Shown: positions 43,878 through 53,282 of the stretch, piece after piece
Numbering within the stretch: position 1 is the first letter of the stretch
Layout of the letters: each line of letters starts with the position of its first letter
Assembly (NCBI GenBank): GCA_021792365.1
Contig: JAJYUT010000008.1
Coordinates: 186,001 to 250,000 of the forward strand
Source of the DNA: Pseudomonadota bacterium
GTDB lineage: Bacteria; Pseudomonadota; Alphaproteobacteria; Dongiales; Dongiaceae
Direction of reading: 5' to 3'
Length of the DNA stretch: 64,000 nt
Program-made: the position numbers and the translations under genes
Notes under the pieces: model-generated
The model's input: the letters and a program-made list of their open reading frames with translations, nothing else
The model's database searches: none
Told to the model about the DNA's origin: nothing

Positions 43878-44090
43878 GCCGCAGATCAGATCAAGGGCCG
43901 ACTCGCTGAGCTTGTCGAGCGCGCGCCACGATTCGCCGCCGCGCGCTCGACTCGCCAGCGATTGCATCACGGCGGAGGCCACCGAAGCGAGTCCTGCTGC
44001 GTCCGCGTCAGAATACAGTTCGCCCTCGGCGATTGCTCCGCGCAGGCGTTCTTCGAGGATCGCGTTGAACACATCCAAGCTTTCGAAGTA
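43878..44090 (-). pseudogene. TetR-type regulator, C-terminal fragment
   Basis: On the minus strand the frame (about 44090 to 43878) encodes 'FNAILEERLRGAIAEGELY', 'SDADAAGLASVASAVMQSLA' and 'SRARGGESWRALDKLSESAL'. This matches the C-terminal ligand-binding end of TetR regulators (…GL.V.A..G.s.e.L…). No HTH head is found upstream; the frame instead runs antisense through the aldehyde dehydrogenase fragment. It looks like a broken gene left by deletion or recombination. Confidence 0.6.
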
Positions 44091-44099
44091 CCCGACGCA

Positions 44100-44228
44100 G
44101 TCAAACACATGATGATCTCCACGCCCGAGACGCCTTTTGGCGGGATCAATGAATCCGGGTACGGATTGGAAAGTGGAATAGAGGGCCTTGACGCCTATCG
44201 GCGCACGAAGTTTGTCACGGAAAACTGA
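44100..44228 (+). pseudogene. Aldehyde dehydrogenase, C-terminal fragment
   Basis: In the plus frame starting at 44100 the translation is VKHMMISTPETPFGG, INESGYGLESGIEGL and DAYRRTKFVTEN, then TGA. PFGG-x-x-x-SGYG and the end 'KFVT' are the last 40 or so residues of NAD-dependent aldehyde dehydrogenases. The catalytic Cys and Glu domains are missing, so this is only the tail. It abuts the TetR fragment tail-to-head on the opposite strand. This suggests a junction near 44095. Confidence 0.65.
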
Positions 44229-44251
44229 TGTCCGCCTTTGGCTCGAAGCCA

Positions 44252-44267
44252 CCTCTCCTAGGAGAGG
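44252..44267. other. 16-bp perfect palindrome downstream of the GntR gene
   Basis: CCTCTCCTAGGAGAGG is its own reverse complement. It lies between the aldehyde dehydrogenase tail and the GntR stop. With no loop it is a poor terminator and fits a dimeric protein-binding site or chance equally. Confidence 0.5.
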
Positions 44268-44279
44268 GCCAACCTGTGG

Positions 44280-45017
44280 TTACTGCCAAATGTTGATGGT
44301 CGCGAGCGTGCGCAGAAGGTGATCGGAAACCAGCTTCTCGGCGCGCTTGCCGTTGCGGTCGGCTATCGCATCGACAATGGCGCGAAGCTCTCGGTGGGTT
44401 TGCTGGCGCACCAGCTCGGGCGCCGGCTTGTCGGTGTCGCGCCCATCGAACAGGACGGCGCGGCGGTCGTCGAGGATCGAGGCCATGATCTGCTCGAGAA
44501 ACTTGTTCTTGGTCGAGGCGAAGATCTGCCGGTGCAGCGCGTAGATGCTCTCCTTGAAATCCTCCCAGGTCGGCGCGCCGAGCACCGCTTCCAGGATGCG
44601 CCGCATCTCGGCGATCTCATGCTCCTCGACCCGCCTGATGACCAGATGCATCATCGCCGGCTCGAACAGCAGGCGTCCCTCGACGATTTCCGCGAACGAC
44701 GGCACCGAGTCATGGTCGCCCTGCTCGGTCTGGTCCATGCGCTCGAACACGTCGCGCGCATCCTCGGTCAGGAACGTGCCGCTGCCGACACGGCGGCGGA
44801 CCAGTCCTTGGCGTTCCATCATCGACAGCGCGCTGCGCACGGCGGTGCGGCTGGTGTTCAGCTGCTGCGCCAACTCGCGCTCGTTCGGCAGCTTGGCGCC
44901 CGGTACCATCAGGCCCTGCTTGATGCTCCGCAGCAGGGCACGGTAGACCAGCGACGGCGTCGCCCGGTCGTTGGTGCTTACGGCTGCTTGTTGCTGAAGT
45001 GTGGCGGTTGCGGTCAT
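44280..45017 (-). CDS. GntR/FadR-type transcriptional regulator
   Basis: A 245-residue regulator: an N-terminal winged-HTH of GntR type ('PGAKLPNERELAQQLNTSRT', 'MERQGLVRRRVGSGTFL') and a C-terminal FCD-like all-helical ligand domain ('FAEIVEGRLLFEPAMMHLV', 'HRQIFASTKNKFLEQI' and a late His for metal in 'SDHLLRTLATI'). I use ATG 45017 rather than the TTG three bases earlier. It is the third gene after the creatininase and dehydrogenase genes, and probably represses this divergent locus until a sugar-acid-like inducer binds. Confidence 0.9.
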   Translation of the reverse strand: MTATATLQQQAAVSTNDRATPSLVYRALLRSIKQGLMVPGAKLPNERELAQQLNTSRTAVRSALSMMERQGLVRRRVGSGTFLTEDARDVFERMDQTEQGDHDSVPSFAEIVEGRLLFEPAMMHLVIRRVEEHEIAEMRRILEAVLGAPTWEDFKESIYALHRQIFASTKNKFLEQIMASILDDRRAVLFDGRDTDKPAPELVRQQTHRELRAIVDAIADRNGKRAEKLVSDHLLRTLATINIWQ

Positions 45018-45081
45018 CAAAACAGTCCCTCGCTACGTCCGGCAGGCGTCCAGATCGATCTATGAGCTTCGGCAACTCGCA

Positions 45082-46083
45082 TCATCGCAGCACCTCGAGC
45101 GGTTGGGCACTGCGCGCGGATTCCGCCAGCGCGTCCAGAACCGGAACGGCATCGAAGGCCTCGCGGTAATGCTGGCGGTAGGGAGCGCCGGCCAAGGTCG
45201 CCGTCACGAAGTGGCCGATCTCGTCGGCCAACCCGCCGGTGATCCGGCCGTTGATCTCAGGCCAGAGGTGGGTATCCCCGCCGGTTGTCCCGGCATCGGT
45301 GACGAAGCTCAGACCCTGATCGGACACATCGAGCGCCGCCGCGGATCGGGTGCCGACGATCTCGAACGCCGACCGAAAGCCATTCATCAGCCCGTCGGGC
45401 CATGCCCAAGAATAATCGAGGCTGCCGATCGCGCCATTCTCGAAGTTGAGCACGGCGTAGAGCGCGTCTTCGTTGCCGTTCCCGAGCATCTCCCGTTTCT
45501 GCGCATAGACGCGCGTGATCTTCGAACGGCCGATCCACTGCATGGCGTCGACATCGTGGACGCCCATGTAGAACAGGATCGACGAGCTCGCGCCCAACCG
45601 CCGCGCGACCGAGCGGATCCCGTTGCGCTTGGCGCGCAGATGGATCGGCTGGCCGAGGTTTTCCGGGCGGGCGGCATCGAATACCTGCACGTAGCGCGTA
45701 TCGAACCGCAAGATATGGCCGATCATCAGCCGCACGCCGCTTCGCTCGACGGCGGTCACGATGCGGCGCGCTGCTTCCGCCGTGTGGGCCAAAGGCTTCT
45801 CCAGCAGGATCGCCTTGCCCGCCTCAGCCGCGGCGATGGCCGCTTCTTCGTGCAGGCGATCGGGCAGGCAGATGCTGACGGCCTGGAGGTCCGCCCGCGC
45901 CAGCAGCGCGTGATAGTCACAGTATCCTTGAGCGCCTGTCGCATCGGCGGTTTCCGCCAGCCGCGCCAGATCAGGCTCGGCGACGCCGACCAGGTCGACC
46001 GCTGGATGATCCTGATAGACGCGGGCGTGCCGGCTGCCAAAGAAGCCGAGCCCGATGACCCCGACCTTCAGCCGTTTCGTCAC
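45082..46083 (-). CDS. Gfo/Idh/MocA family oxidoreductase
   Basis: A 333-residue dehydrogenase. The N-terminal Rossmann motif G-L-G-F-F-G lies at about 11-16. The family catalytic motif EKPLAHT lies near residue 95, and 'MGVHDVDAMQWIG' carries the later His. These enzymes oxidise or epimerise sugars and inositols with NAD(P). The start is GTG 46083, overlapping the creatininase stop as GTGA. Being divergent from two sugar importers, it likely processes the sugar they bring in. The exact substrate is unknown. Confidence 0.92.
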   Translation of the reverse strand: MTKRLKVGVIGLGFFGSRHARVYQDHPAVDLVGVAEPDLARLAETADATGAQGYCDYHALLARADLQAVSICLPDRLHEEAAIAAAEAGKAILLEKPLAHTAEAARRIVTAVERSGVRLMIGHILRFDTRYVQVFDAARPENLGQPIHLRAKRNGIRSVARRLGASSSILFYMGVHDVDAMQWIGRSKITRVYAQKREMLGNGNEDALYAVLNFENGAIGSLDYSWAWPDGLMNGFRSAFEIVGTRSAAALDVSDQGLSFVTDAGTTGGDTHLWPEINGRITGGLADEIGHFVTATLAGAPYRQHYREAFDAVPVLDALAESARSAQPLEVLR

Positions 46084-46859
46084 GAATGCCGCTCCGGAAT
46101 GGTCCAGCCGCGGAAATCGGCGATGAAGGCGGCAAGCTCAGCAGTGACGGCGGCGAAGAACGCCTTCCCCGCCTCGGGGCTTGCGAAGGCCGGGTCGCCT
46201 AGCGTGCCCGTCGGCGAAAGGTCCCCGAAATCGTGATACAGCCGGATCGCCTGCGCCCCGAGCAGGTCCGTGGTGAGATAGCGCGAGCCGGGATCGGGAT
46301 AGCAGGTTTCCGCCTGCGCGATCTTCACCAGCTCCGGCCGGACATGCTGCACCATCGAGGTCTCGAACTCGCAGGCATGGCCCATTCCGCCGGGCTTCGA
46401 CTTGCGCAGCTTGCCGATCGCCTCGCGCGCCAGTGTGAAGTAGGTGAGAGCGGCGATCCGCGCGGCGCCGTAGTGCGTGTTCCCGAGGGTCGAGGCAAGA
46501 ACATCGATCAGGCCGTTGTTGCCGCCATGTCCGTTGACGATTAGGATCCGGCGGAAGCCGTGCCGCACCAGGGAAGCGACCACGTCCTCGACCAGCGCCA
46601 GCAGCGTTTCCGCCCGCAAGGTGATGGAGCCCGGAAACCGCATGTGATGGGCGGAGAAGCCATACCAAGGTGGCGGCATGACGACCGTATCGCCGCTGGC
46701 TTCGGCGGCCGCGCGCGAGACGGCCTCAGCCAGCATCGTGTCGGTGCCGAGCGGCAGATGGTTGCCGTGCTGCTCGACCGAGCCGAGCGGCAGGATCACC
46801 ACGGTCCGGTCGCGCTCCAGCGCGCCGATCTCGGCGGAGGTCAGTTCTTCCCAACGCAT
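46080..46859 (-). CDS. Creatininase family amidohydrolase
   Basis: A 259-residue member of the creatininase family. Metal ligands and motif are present: 'ILPLGSVEQHGNHLPLGTD' (Glu-x-His and Asp), 'INGHGGNN' (in LIVNGHGGNNG) and 'HACEFETSMVQHVRP' (Glu). The family opens cyclic amides or hydrolyses formamide-like bonds; in sugar-related loci the true substrate is usually not creatinine. ATG 46859 starts this operon, and its stop overlaps the dehydrogenase start. Confidence 0.9.
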   Translation of the reverse strand: MRWEELTSAEIGALERDRTVVILPLGSVEQHGNHLPLGTDTMLAEAVSRAAAEASGDTVVMPPPWYGFSAHHMRFPGSITLRAETLLALVEDVVASLVRHGFRRILIVNGHGGNNGLIDVLASTLGNTHYGAARIAALTYFTLAREAIGKLRKSKPGGMGHACEFETSMVQHVRPELVKIAQAETCYPDPGSRYLTTDLLGAQAIRLYHDFGDLSPTGTLGDPAFASPEAGKAFFAAVTAELAAFIADFRGWTIPERHS

Positions 46860-47105
46860 TGGCGCACCATGATTCGGGCTCCTGGATCACGAACGGATAC
46901 CTGTCCGCCAGCCACAGCGCCAGTGGCGCCCGGTCGGACCGTGGCCTGGAGGAGCATCAGCCCATTGTCCCACGAAAATGGTTGCAATTGATCCAAAGTG
47001 GTCCATAGAGTCCAACCAGCAGGCGCGGGTGTCAATGAAGAATTACAACGCCTGCCTTGCGGCTCCGTTGGAGGCCGCCGATCTCTGCGAGACAGGGAGG
47101 AAAGC
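46860..47105. promoter_or_regulatory. Divergent control region of the sugar-uptake locus
   Basis: The 246 bases between the creatininase and binding-protein starts. The segment TGGTCCATAGAGTCCA (46999-47014), with ATCCAAAG just before it, has TGG/CCA ends as in many GntR/FadR operators. It lies about 92 bases upstream of the binding-protein start, and is a fair place for the GntR protein of this locus to bind. Confidence 0.4.
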
Positions 47106-48383
47106 ATGAATCGCAGCAAGCTTCTGGCCGCTCTGGCCCTGGCGTCCGGCTTTGTTGTGCAATCAGCGCAGGCCGAGGATCTCACGCTGGAATTCGTCGT
47201 CTGGAACTACTCGCTCGAAACCATTCAGGACAACGTCAAGCAGTTCGAACAGGCCAACCCTGGCATCAAGGTCAAGGTAACCGATTATGCCTGGCCGGAC
47301 TATCACGACAGTCTCGTCCTGCGCATCCGGGGCAATACGCCGACGGACGTCATTTATGGCGGCCAGGATTGGCTGCCGGCTTGGGGCGCCGCCGGTTTTA
47401 TCGCGCCGCTCGACTCGGTTGCGCCGAAGGGGACGATCGAGGAGCTGTCCAAGGACATCGCCGGGTTCGCCCTCACCGACGTGACCTATGACGGCAAGGT
47501 CTATGGGCTGCCGTACTACTCGGACACGATCAGCTTCATCTACAATAAGAAGATCCTGGACGATGCCGGCATCGCGGTGCCCACGACCTGGGAGGAGGTG
47601 ACCGCGGCAGCCGAGAAGCTCAAGGCAGGCGGCATGGATAAGCCGATCATCTACGAGTACAACCAGGAGCTTCCCAACTTCTACGATGCCTTTGTCGCCC
47701 AGTCCTATGGCCGTGGGGCGGATCTGTTCGACGCCGAGCTCAACCCGCTGTTCGCCGATCCCAGCAACGGCGCCTACAAGCAGTTGCAGTGGATCGCCGA
47801 TGCCTATTCCAAGGGCCTGGTGCAGTCGGACAACCACGAATCGACCATCATAACTGCGATGAATACCGGCAAGCACGCCTTCACCATCGTCTACACCTAC
47901 GTGCTCGCCGCGCTCAACGACGCCGCGACCCAGCCGCTTGCCGGCCAGTTCGCGCTCGCGCCGATGCCGGGCGAGACGCATGCGACCCTTGGCTTCGCCA
48001 AGTCGTATGTGGTGACGGCCAAGGCCGCGGCCGATCCGGTGCGCGCCGAGGCGGCGTGGAAGTTCGTCAACTTCATGGCCGGCAAGCCGTACACGGTCGC
48101 CAAGCGCTGGGCGGTGGAGAAGGGCCTCGGCTTCGGGCAGCTTCCGTTGTTCGAGGACAAGGACGTGATCGCTGCCTGGAGCAAGTGGGCCGACGTCGGT
48201 GCGCTCGGCAAGCAGGCGTCGATCGCCAAGGCCGGCACCTACACCGAGTACTCGTCGGTGTGGTCGGCTTATTTCCGGCCGCTGCTCGCGCAAGCGATGG
48301 TCGGCGAAGCGCCGGTCGATCAGGTGATGAAGGACGGCGCGCAGCGCTGGACGGAATTGAAAGAGCAATTCGCCAACCGATAA
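47106..48383 (+). CDS. CUT1-type sugar ABC transporter substrate-binding protein
   Basis: A 425-residue extracellular solute-binding protein, family 1. A Sec signal (MNRSKLLAALALASGFVVQS, cut near AQAED) is followed by the family start 'TLEFVVWNYSLETIQDNVKQ' and 'GLPYYSDTISFIYNKKIL'. It binds a carbohydrate in the periplasm and delivers it to the two CUT1 permeases that follow. GGGAGG precedes ATG 47106. It is the first gene of the eight-gene operon to 55194. Confidence 0.93.
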   Translation: MNRSKLLAALALASGFVVQSAQAEDLTLEFVVWNYSLETIQDNVKQFEQANPGIKVKVTDYAWPDYHDSLVLRIRGNTPTDVIYGGQDWLPAWGAAGFIAPLDSVAPKGTIEELSKDIAGFALTDVTYDGKVYGLPYYSDTISFIYNKKILDDAGIAVPTTWEEVTAAAEKLKAGGMDKPIIYEYNQELPNFYDAFVAQSYGRGADLFDAELNPLFADPSNGAYKQLQWIADAYSKGLVQSDNHESTIITAMNTGKHAFTIVYTYVLAALNDAATQPLAGQFALAPMPGETHATLGFAKSYVVTAKAAADPVRAEAAWKFVNFMAGKPYTVAKRWAVEKGLGFGQLPLFEDKDVIAAWSKWADVGALGKQASIAKAGTYTEYSSVWSAYFRPLLAQAMVGEAPVDQVMKDGAQRWTELKEQFANR

Positions 48384-48460
48384 GCTGCGCATATCCCGGC
48401 GCGCGGGCGAATTCGTCGCGCGCCGGGTTCGCATCCGAATTCCCGCGGGACATCCGATCC

Positions 48461-49339
48461 ATGTGGACCAGCAACCGTTTTCCAGCCCTATGGCTGCTGC
48501 CGGCGCTGCTGCCGGTCATCCTGATGACGGTTTATCCGATCGGGCATGCGCTCTGGACCTCGTTGCACGAGGTCATGATCCTGTTTCCCGGCGAGCCCTT
48601 CGTCGGCCTCAAGAACTACCAGCGCGTGGTCGCCAGCAACTACTTCGGCGACGCCTTGCGGAACTCCCTGGTCTTCACGCTGATCGCCGCACCGTCAGTG
48701 GTCATTCTCGGCACGCTCATCGCCTTGTTCCTGCGCCGGCGCTTCTTCGGTTGTGAAGTGGTGCGCTCGGTCGTGCTGCTGCCGTGGGTGTTGCCGGGCG
48801 CGATCTCGGCGGTGCTGTGGGTCTGGGTGTTCCATCCGAGCTTCGGTATCCTCAACGGCATCCTGCGCGATCTCGGCCTGATCGATACGTCGGTCCCGTG
48901 GCTCACCAATCCGCAAACCGCACTGCTGGCCGTCGCGGCTGCCCATGTGTGGACCCAAATTCCGTTCGCCGTCATCCTGCTGATGGCGGCGCTCTCGGCC
49001 ATCAACGCAGAGACGCTGGAAGCGGCCGCTATTGACTGCCGCAATCCGGCGAAGCGCTTCCGCTACATCGTCTTCCCGGAGATCAAGGCGATGATCGTGC
49101 TGCTGCTGGTCTACAACGCGCTGACCGCCTTCACCAGCTACGACCTGGTCTATGCCATGACAGGCGGCGGGCCGGGAACGGCGACCACGCTGCTCAGCTT
49201 CCAGATCTGGCGGGAGAGCTTCTCGATGTACGACTTCGGCGCCGGATCGGCGGTCGCTTTCATCGTCGTGGTCATTTCCGCGGTGCTGATCGCCGCCATC
49301 ACGAAGACGTTGCCTTCGGACCTGTTCGGGAGCAGCTGA
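48461..49339 (+). CDS. CUT1 ABC transporter permease (MalF-like)
   Basis: A 292-residue permease with six predicted helices. 'WLLPALLPVILMTVYPIGHA' is the first helix, the EAA loop is near 'AAIDCRNPAKRFRYIVFPEI', and 'YAMTGGGPGTATTLLSFQIW' is a MalF/UgpA hallmark. I start it at ATG 48461; the longer frame back to 47789 shadows the binding-protein gene. It lies 77 bases after that gene and one base before the next permease. Confidence 0.93.
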   Translation: MWTSNRFPALWLLPALLPVILMTVYPIGHALWTSLHEVMILFPGEPFVGLKNYQRVVASNYFGDALRNSLVFTLIAAPSVVILGTLIALFLRRRFFGCEVVRSVVLLPWVLPGAISAVLWVWVFHPSFGILNGILRDLGLIDTSVPWLTNPQTALLAVAAAHVWTQIPFAVILLMAALSAINAETLEAAAIDCRNPAKRFRYIVFPEIKAMIVLLLVYNALTAFTSYDLVYAMTGGGPGTATTLLSFQIWRESFSMYDFGAGSAVAFIVVVISAVLIAAITKTLPSDLFGSS

Positions 49340-49340
49340 A

Positions 49341-50228
49341 ATGCCCGGCCGGCTGCATCCCATCCTGACCTTCACCTTCGCCGCGCTGATCCTGCTGTTT
49401 ACCGGTGGCCCGGTGCTGCTGTCGCTCTACGGCAGCCTGGTGCCGGATCGCGTGCTGCTCAGCCCCGACCGGTCGATCCTCACCGAAGGGCCCAACTTCG
49501 AGAGCTATCGCTACGTCTTCACCGGCCAGCTGCCGGACAGCTACCTGCAGGAGAGCGCCAACCGCGCCATGATCTCGGACGCCGCCCGGCAGGTGCCGGG
49601 CGCGCTGGTCAACTCCTCTGTGAACGCGCTGGCCGCGATGATCCTGAACCTTATTCTGGGCGCGCCGGCGGCATTCGTCTTTGCCCGCTACCTGTTCCCG
49701 GGAAAGAAGCTCAGCTTCCTCTATCTCATCCTGTCGCCGCTGGTGCCGGCGGTGGCGCTGGTGACGCCGATCTACATGATGCTCGAGTGGCTGGGCCTCG
49801 TCGGCACCCAGATCGGCATCATTCTGGTCCACACCGCCAGGGCGCTGCCCTTCACCGTGCTCATCCTCTCGGTGTTCTTCCGCAAGATCCCGACGGAGGT
49901 TTTCGAAGCCGCAGAGCTCGATCATTGCAGTCGCTTCCAGGCCTTCTGGCGCATTGCCCTGCCGCTGGCGCTGCCCTCGGTCGGCGCGACCGGTCTCTTT
50001 GCCTTCATGCTGTCCTACTCGGAATACATGTTCGCGATGATCCTGTCCGGCGATGCGGGGACGCGGCCGGTCTCGGTCGTGATGGCGGCGCTCGCCCGCA
50101 ACACCGACGTCAGCTGGAGCCTGCTCAACACCGGGATCTTCATCGCCATCGTGCCGACGCTGGTGCTGGTTGTTCTGGTCTGGCGGTTCGTGGTCGAAGG
50201 CCTGATCGGCAGCGCGGTCAAGGGGTAG
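49341..50228 (+). CDS. CUT1 ABC transporter permease (MalG-like)
   Basis: A 295-residue permease of the MalG/UgpE type. After the N-terminal helix comes a periplasmic loop, then the BPD_transp_1 core with 'VFARYLFPGKKLSFLYLILS' and an EAA loop 'EVFEAAELDHCSRFQAFWRI'. ATG 49341 starts one base after the preceding stop, so the two permeases are surely co-translated. They form the channel together. Confidence 0.93.
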   Translation: MPGRLHPILTFTFAALILLFTGGPVLLSLYGSLVPDRVLLSPDRSILTEGPNFESYRYVFTGQLPDSYLQESANRAMISDAARQVPGALVNSSVNALAAMILNLILGAPAAFVFARYLFPGKKLSFLYLILSPLVPAVALVTPIYMMLEWLGLVGTQIGIILVHTARALPFTVLILSVFFRKIPTEVFEAAELDHCSRFQAFWRIALPLALPSVGATGLFAFMLSYSEYMFAMILSGDAGTRPVSVVMAALARNTDVSWSLLNTGIFIAIVPTLVLVVLVWRFVVEGLIGSAVKG

Positions 50229-50232
50229 CTGG

Positions 50233-50649
50233 ATGAGCGACGTTCCCAAAGTCCGACATCCATTGAAGCATCGTCCTGAAGGCGTGCGCCAGCACGTCAC
50301 CGCCGGTCCGTACTCCCCGGTGCTGGAGGTGGACGCGCGCCGTCTCGTCGTCATCTCGGGTCAGGTTGCGGTCGATCTCGACGGCAATGCAATCGGCAGC
50401 ACCATCGAGGAGCAGACCAGGGCAACGCTCGATAACTGCGCCGGCCTGCTGGCGAGCGCCGGCTGCACGCTCGGCGACGTATTCAAGGTCAACATCTACC
50501 TCGCGGACCTGGCTCACTGGGCGCGTTTCAACGCCGTCTACCAGGCGACGATGCCGGAGCCGTTGCCGGTGCGCACGGCGGTTCAGGCCATCCTGTTGCC
50601 CGGCTACCTGGTCGAGATCGAGATGTGGGCGGTGAAGGCAGAGACGTAG
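50233..50649 (+). CDS. RidA family protein
   Basis: A 138-residue RidA/YjgF/UK114 protein. The conserved 'GPYSPVLEVDARRLVVISGQ' strand and 'PVRTAVQAILLPGYLVEIEM' with its Arg (which binds the carboxylate of imines) and Glu are present, so it could hydrolyse reactive enamines/imines to ketoacids. Its place between the permeases and the ATPase, four and three bases from its neighbours, is unusual for an ABC operon. It hints that the imported sugar is an amino-sugar or is linked to amino-acid metabolism. Confidence 0.92.
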   Translation: MSDVPKVRHPLKHRPEGVRQHVTAGPYSPVLEVDARRLVVISGQVAVDLDGNAIGSTIEEQTRATLDNCAGLLASAGCTLGDVFKVNIYLADLAHWARFNAVYQATMPEPLPVRTAVQAILLPGYLVEIEMWAVKAET

Positions 50650-50652
50650 CCG

Positions 50653-51729
<1,077 letters not shown>

Positions 51730-51755
51730 CGTCGGAAGGGAGCAGGCACGCGACC

Positions 51756-53282
51756 ATGAAGACTCTCGCTGTCACCGGTATCGGCAAGAGTTACGACGGC
51801 AATGCCGCTCTGAAGGACGTTTCGTTCAGCGTCGAGCGCGGCACGGTGCTGGCGGTCTGTGGTGAGAATGGGGCGGGCAAATCGACCCTCATGAAGATCC
51901 TGTCAGGCGCGGCAAAGCCCGACACCGGCACGCTCCTGATCGACGGCGAGGAAATCAGGCTGAACGACCCGCGAGAGGCCATCGACCGCGGGATCGCGAC
52001 CGTGCATCAGGAGCTCAGCTTGTTGCCCCACCTGAGCGTCGCTGAGAACATCATGCTCGGCAAAGCGCCACGCGGCCGATTCCGCTGGCAAGTCGATTGG
52101 CAAGAAATGTTCCGCCTTGCCGACGAGGTGCTGCACGGCCTGGGGGTGGAGACGATCGACGTACGGCAAAAGGTCTCCACGCTCAGCGTTTCCGTCCAGC
52201 AGGTGGTGGAAATTGCCAAGGCGCTGGTCGGACGTCCCGAAGTCTTGATTCTCGACGAACCGACCGCCGTTCTCTCGGCGCACGAGGCCGAGCTGCTGTT
52301 CCGCGCCGTGCGCAGCCTGGCTCGCCTCGGCACCATCATCATCTACATCTCCCACCGGCTGGAAGAGATCTTCGAGATTTCCGATCGCGTGCTGGTGCTG
52401 AAGGATGGTGAGATGGTGATGGACGCCGCGACCAATGCCCTCGATCACGATGCGCTGATCCGCGCGATGGTCGGACGGCCGCTGACGGCGATCTATCCGA
52501 CGCGGAGAATCCGTCCCGGCCCGACTCTCCTCGAGTGTCGCCATCTCACGCGCCGGCCGGTCTTCCACGATGTGTCCTTCTCGCTCCGCGGCGGGGAAGT
52601 CGTCGGAATGTTCGGCTTGGTCGGCAGCGGCCGTACGGATCTCGCCAGGGCGCTGTTCGGCGCGACACCGGCGGACTCGGGCGAGATATGGATCGCGGGT
52701 GAGCGGGCGCGCATTGCAACGCCGCGCGGTGCCGTCCGGAACGGGATTGCGTTCGTGACCGAAGACCGGAAACGCGACGGATTGGTACTCGATCTCGACC
52801 TTATAGACAACGCCGGGCTTGCGACGATGGGCAATGTCGCCAGAGTCGGCGTATTGGATCGCAGGCGGCGTACGGCGATGGTCGGCGCCAAGCTCGATGA
52901 CCTTGCCGTGCGGCCGAGGGGAGCATTCCGGCCCGTCCGGCAGCTTTCGGGCGGTAACCAGCAAAAGGTCGTGCTTGCAAAGTGGCTGCTGGTGAATGGC
53001 ACGCGGATATTCATCCTGGACGAGCCGACGCGCGGCGTGGACATCGCCACCAAGGTCGAGATCTACCGCATGGTGGCGGAGCTGGCTGAGGCTGGCTTGG
53101 CCATCCTGCTGATCTCGTCGGAGTTGCCGGAGATTCTCGGCATGAGCGACCGGGTCCTGGTGATGCGCGGCGGTTCCTTGGTGGCGGATTTGCCCAGAGC
53201 GGAGATGTCGATGGAAGCCATATTCGCCCGTGCCGCCGGCATCTCGTCGGATCAGGTTGGTGCCCAGGCGCGGGATGGATAA
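51756..53282 (+). CDS. CUT2 sugar ABC transporter, double ATP-binding protein (RbsA/XylG-like)
   Basis: A 508-residue protein with two ABC domains. The first has Walker A GENGAGKST (about 35-43) and a divergent signature (LSVSVQQVVEIAKAL). The second has the degenerate Walker A G-L-V-G-S-G-R-T usual in this family and signature LSGGNQQKVVLAKWL. I take ATG 51756; GGGAG lies 13 bases upstream, and a TTG at 51726 is an alternative. It belongs to the ribose/xylose/rhamnose-type (CUT2) importers. Confidence 0.92.
   Translation: MKTLAVTGIGKSYDGNAALKDVSFSVERGTVLAVCGENGAGKSTLMKILSGAAKPDTGTLLIDGEEIRLNDPREAIDRGIATVHQELSLLPHLSVAENIMLGKAPRGRFRWQVDWQEMFRLADEVLHGLGVETIDVRQKVSTLSVSVQQVVEIAKALVGRPEVLILDEPTAVLSAHEAELLFRAVRSLARLGTIIIYISHRLEEIFEISDRVLVLKDGEMVMDAATNALDHDALIRAMVGRPLTAIYPTRRIRPGPTLLECRHLTRRPVFHDVSFSLRGGEVVGMFGLVGSGRTDLARALFGATPADSGEIWIAGERARIATPRGAVRNGIAFVTEDRKRDGLVLDLDLIDNAGLATMGNVARVGVLDRRRRTAMVGAKLDDLAVRPRGAFRPVRQLSGGNQQKVVLAKWLLVNGTRIFILDEPTRGVDIATKVEIYRMVAELAEAGLAILLISSELPEILGMSDRVLVMRGGSLVADLPRAEMSMEAIFARAAGISSDQVGAQARDG

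Noticed and set aside
43587-44099. Upstream part of the plus-strand frame that ends in the aldehyde dehydrogenase tail
   Set aside because: It runs antisense through the TetR fragment and carries no dehydrogenase sequence, so it is not a single gene.
49299-50354. 351-codon minus-strand frame across the MalG-like permease
   Set aside because: Its Arg/Gln/Asp/His-rich composition is that of an antisense membrane-protein gene; the plus strand has the permease and RidA.
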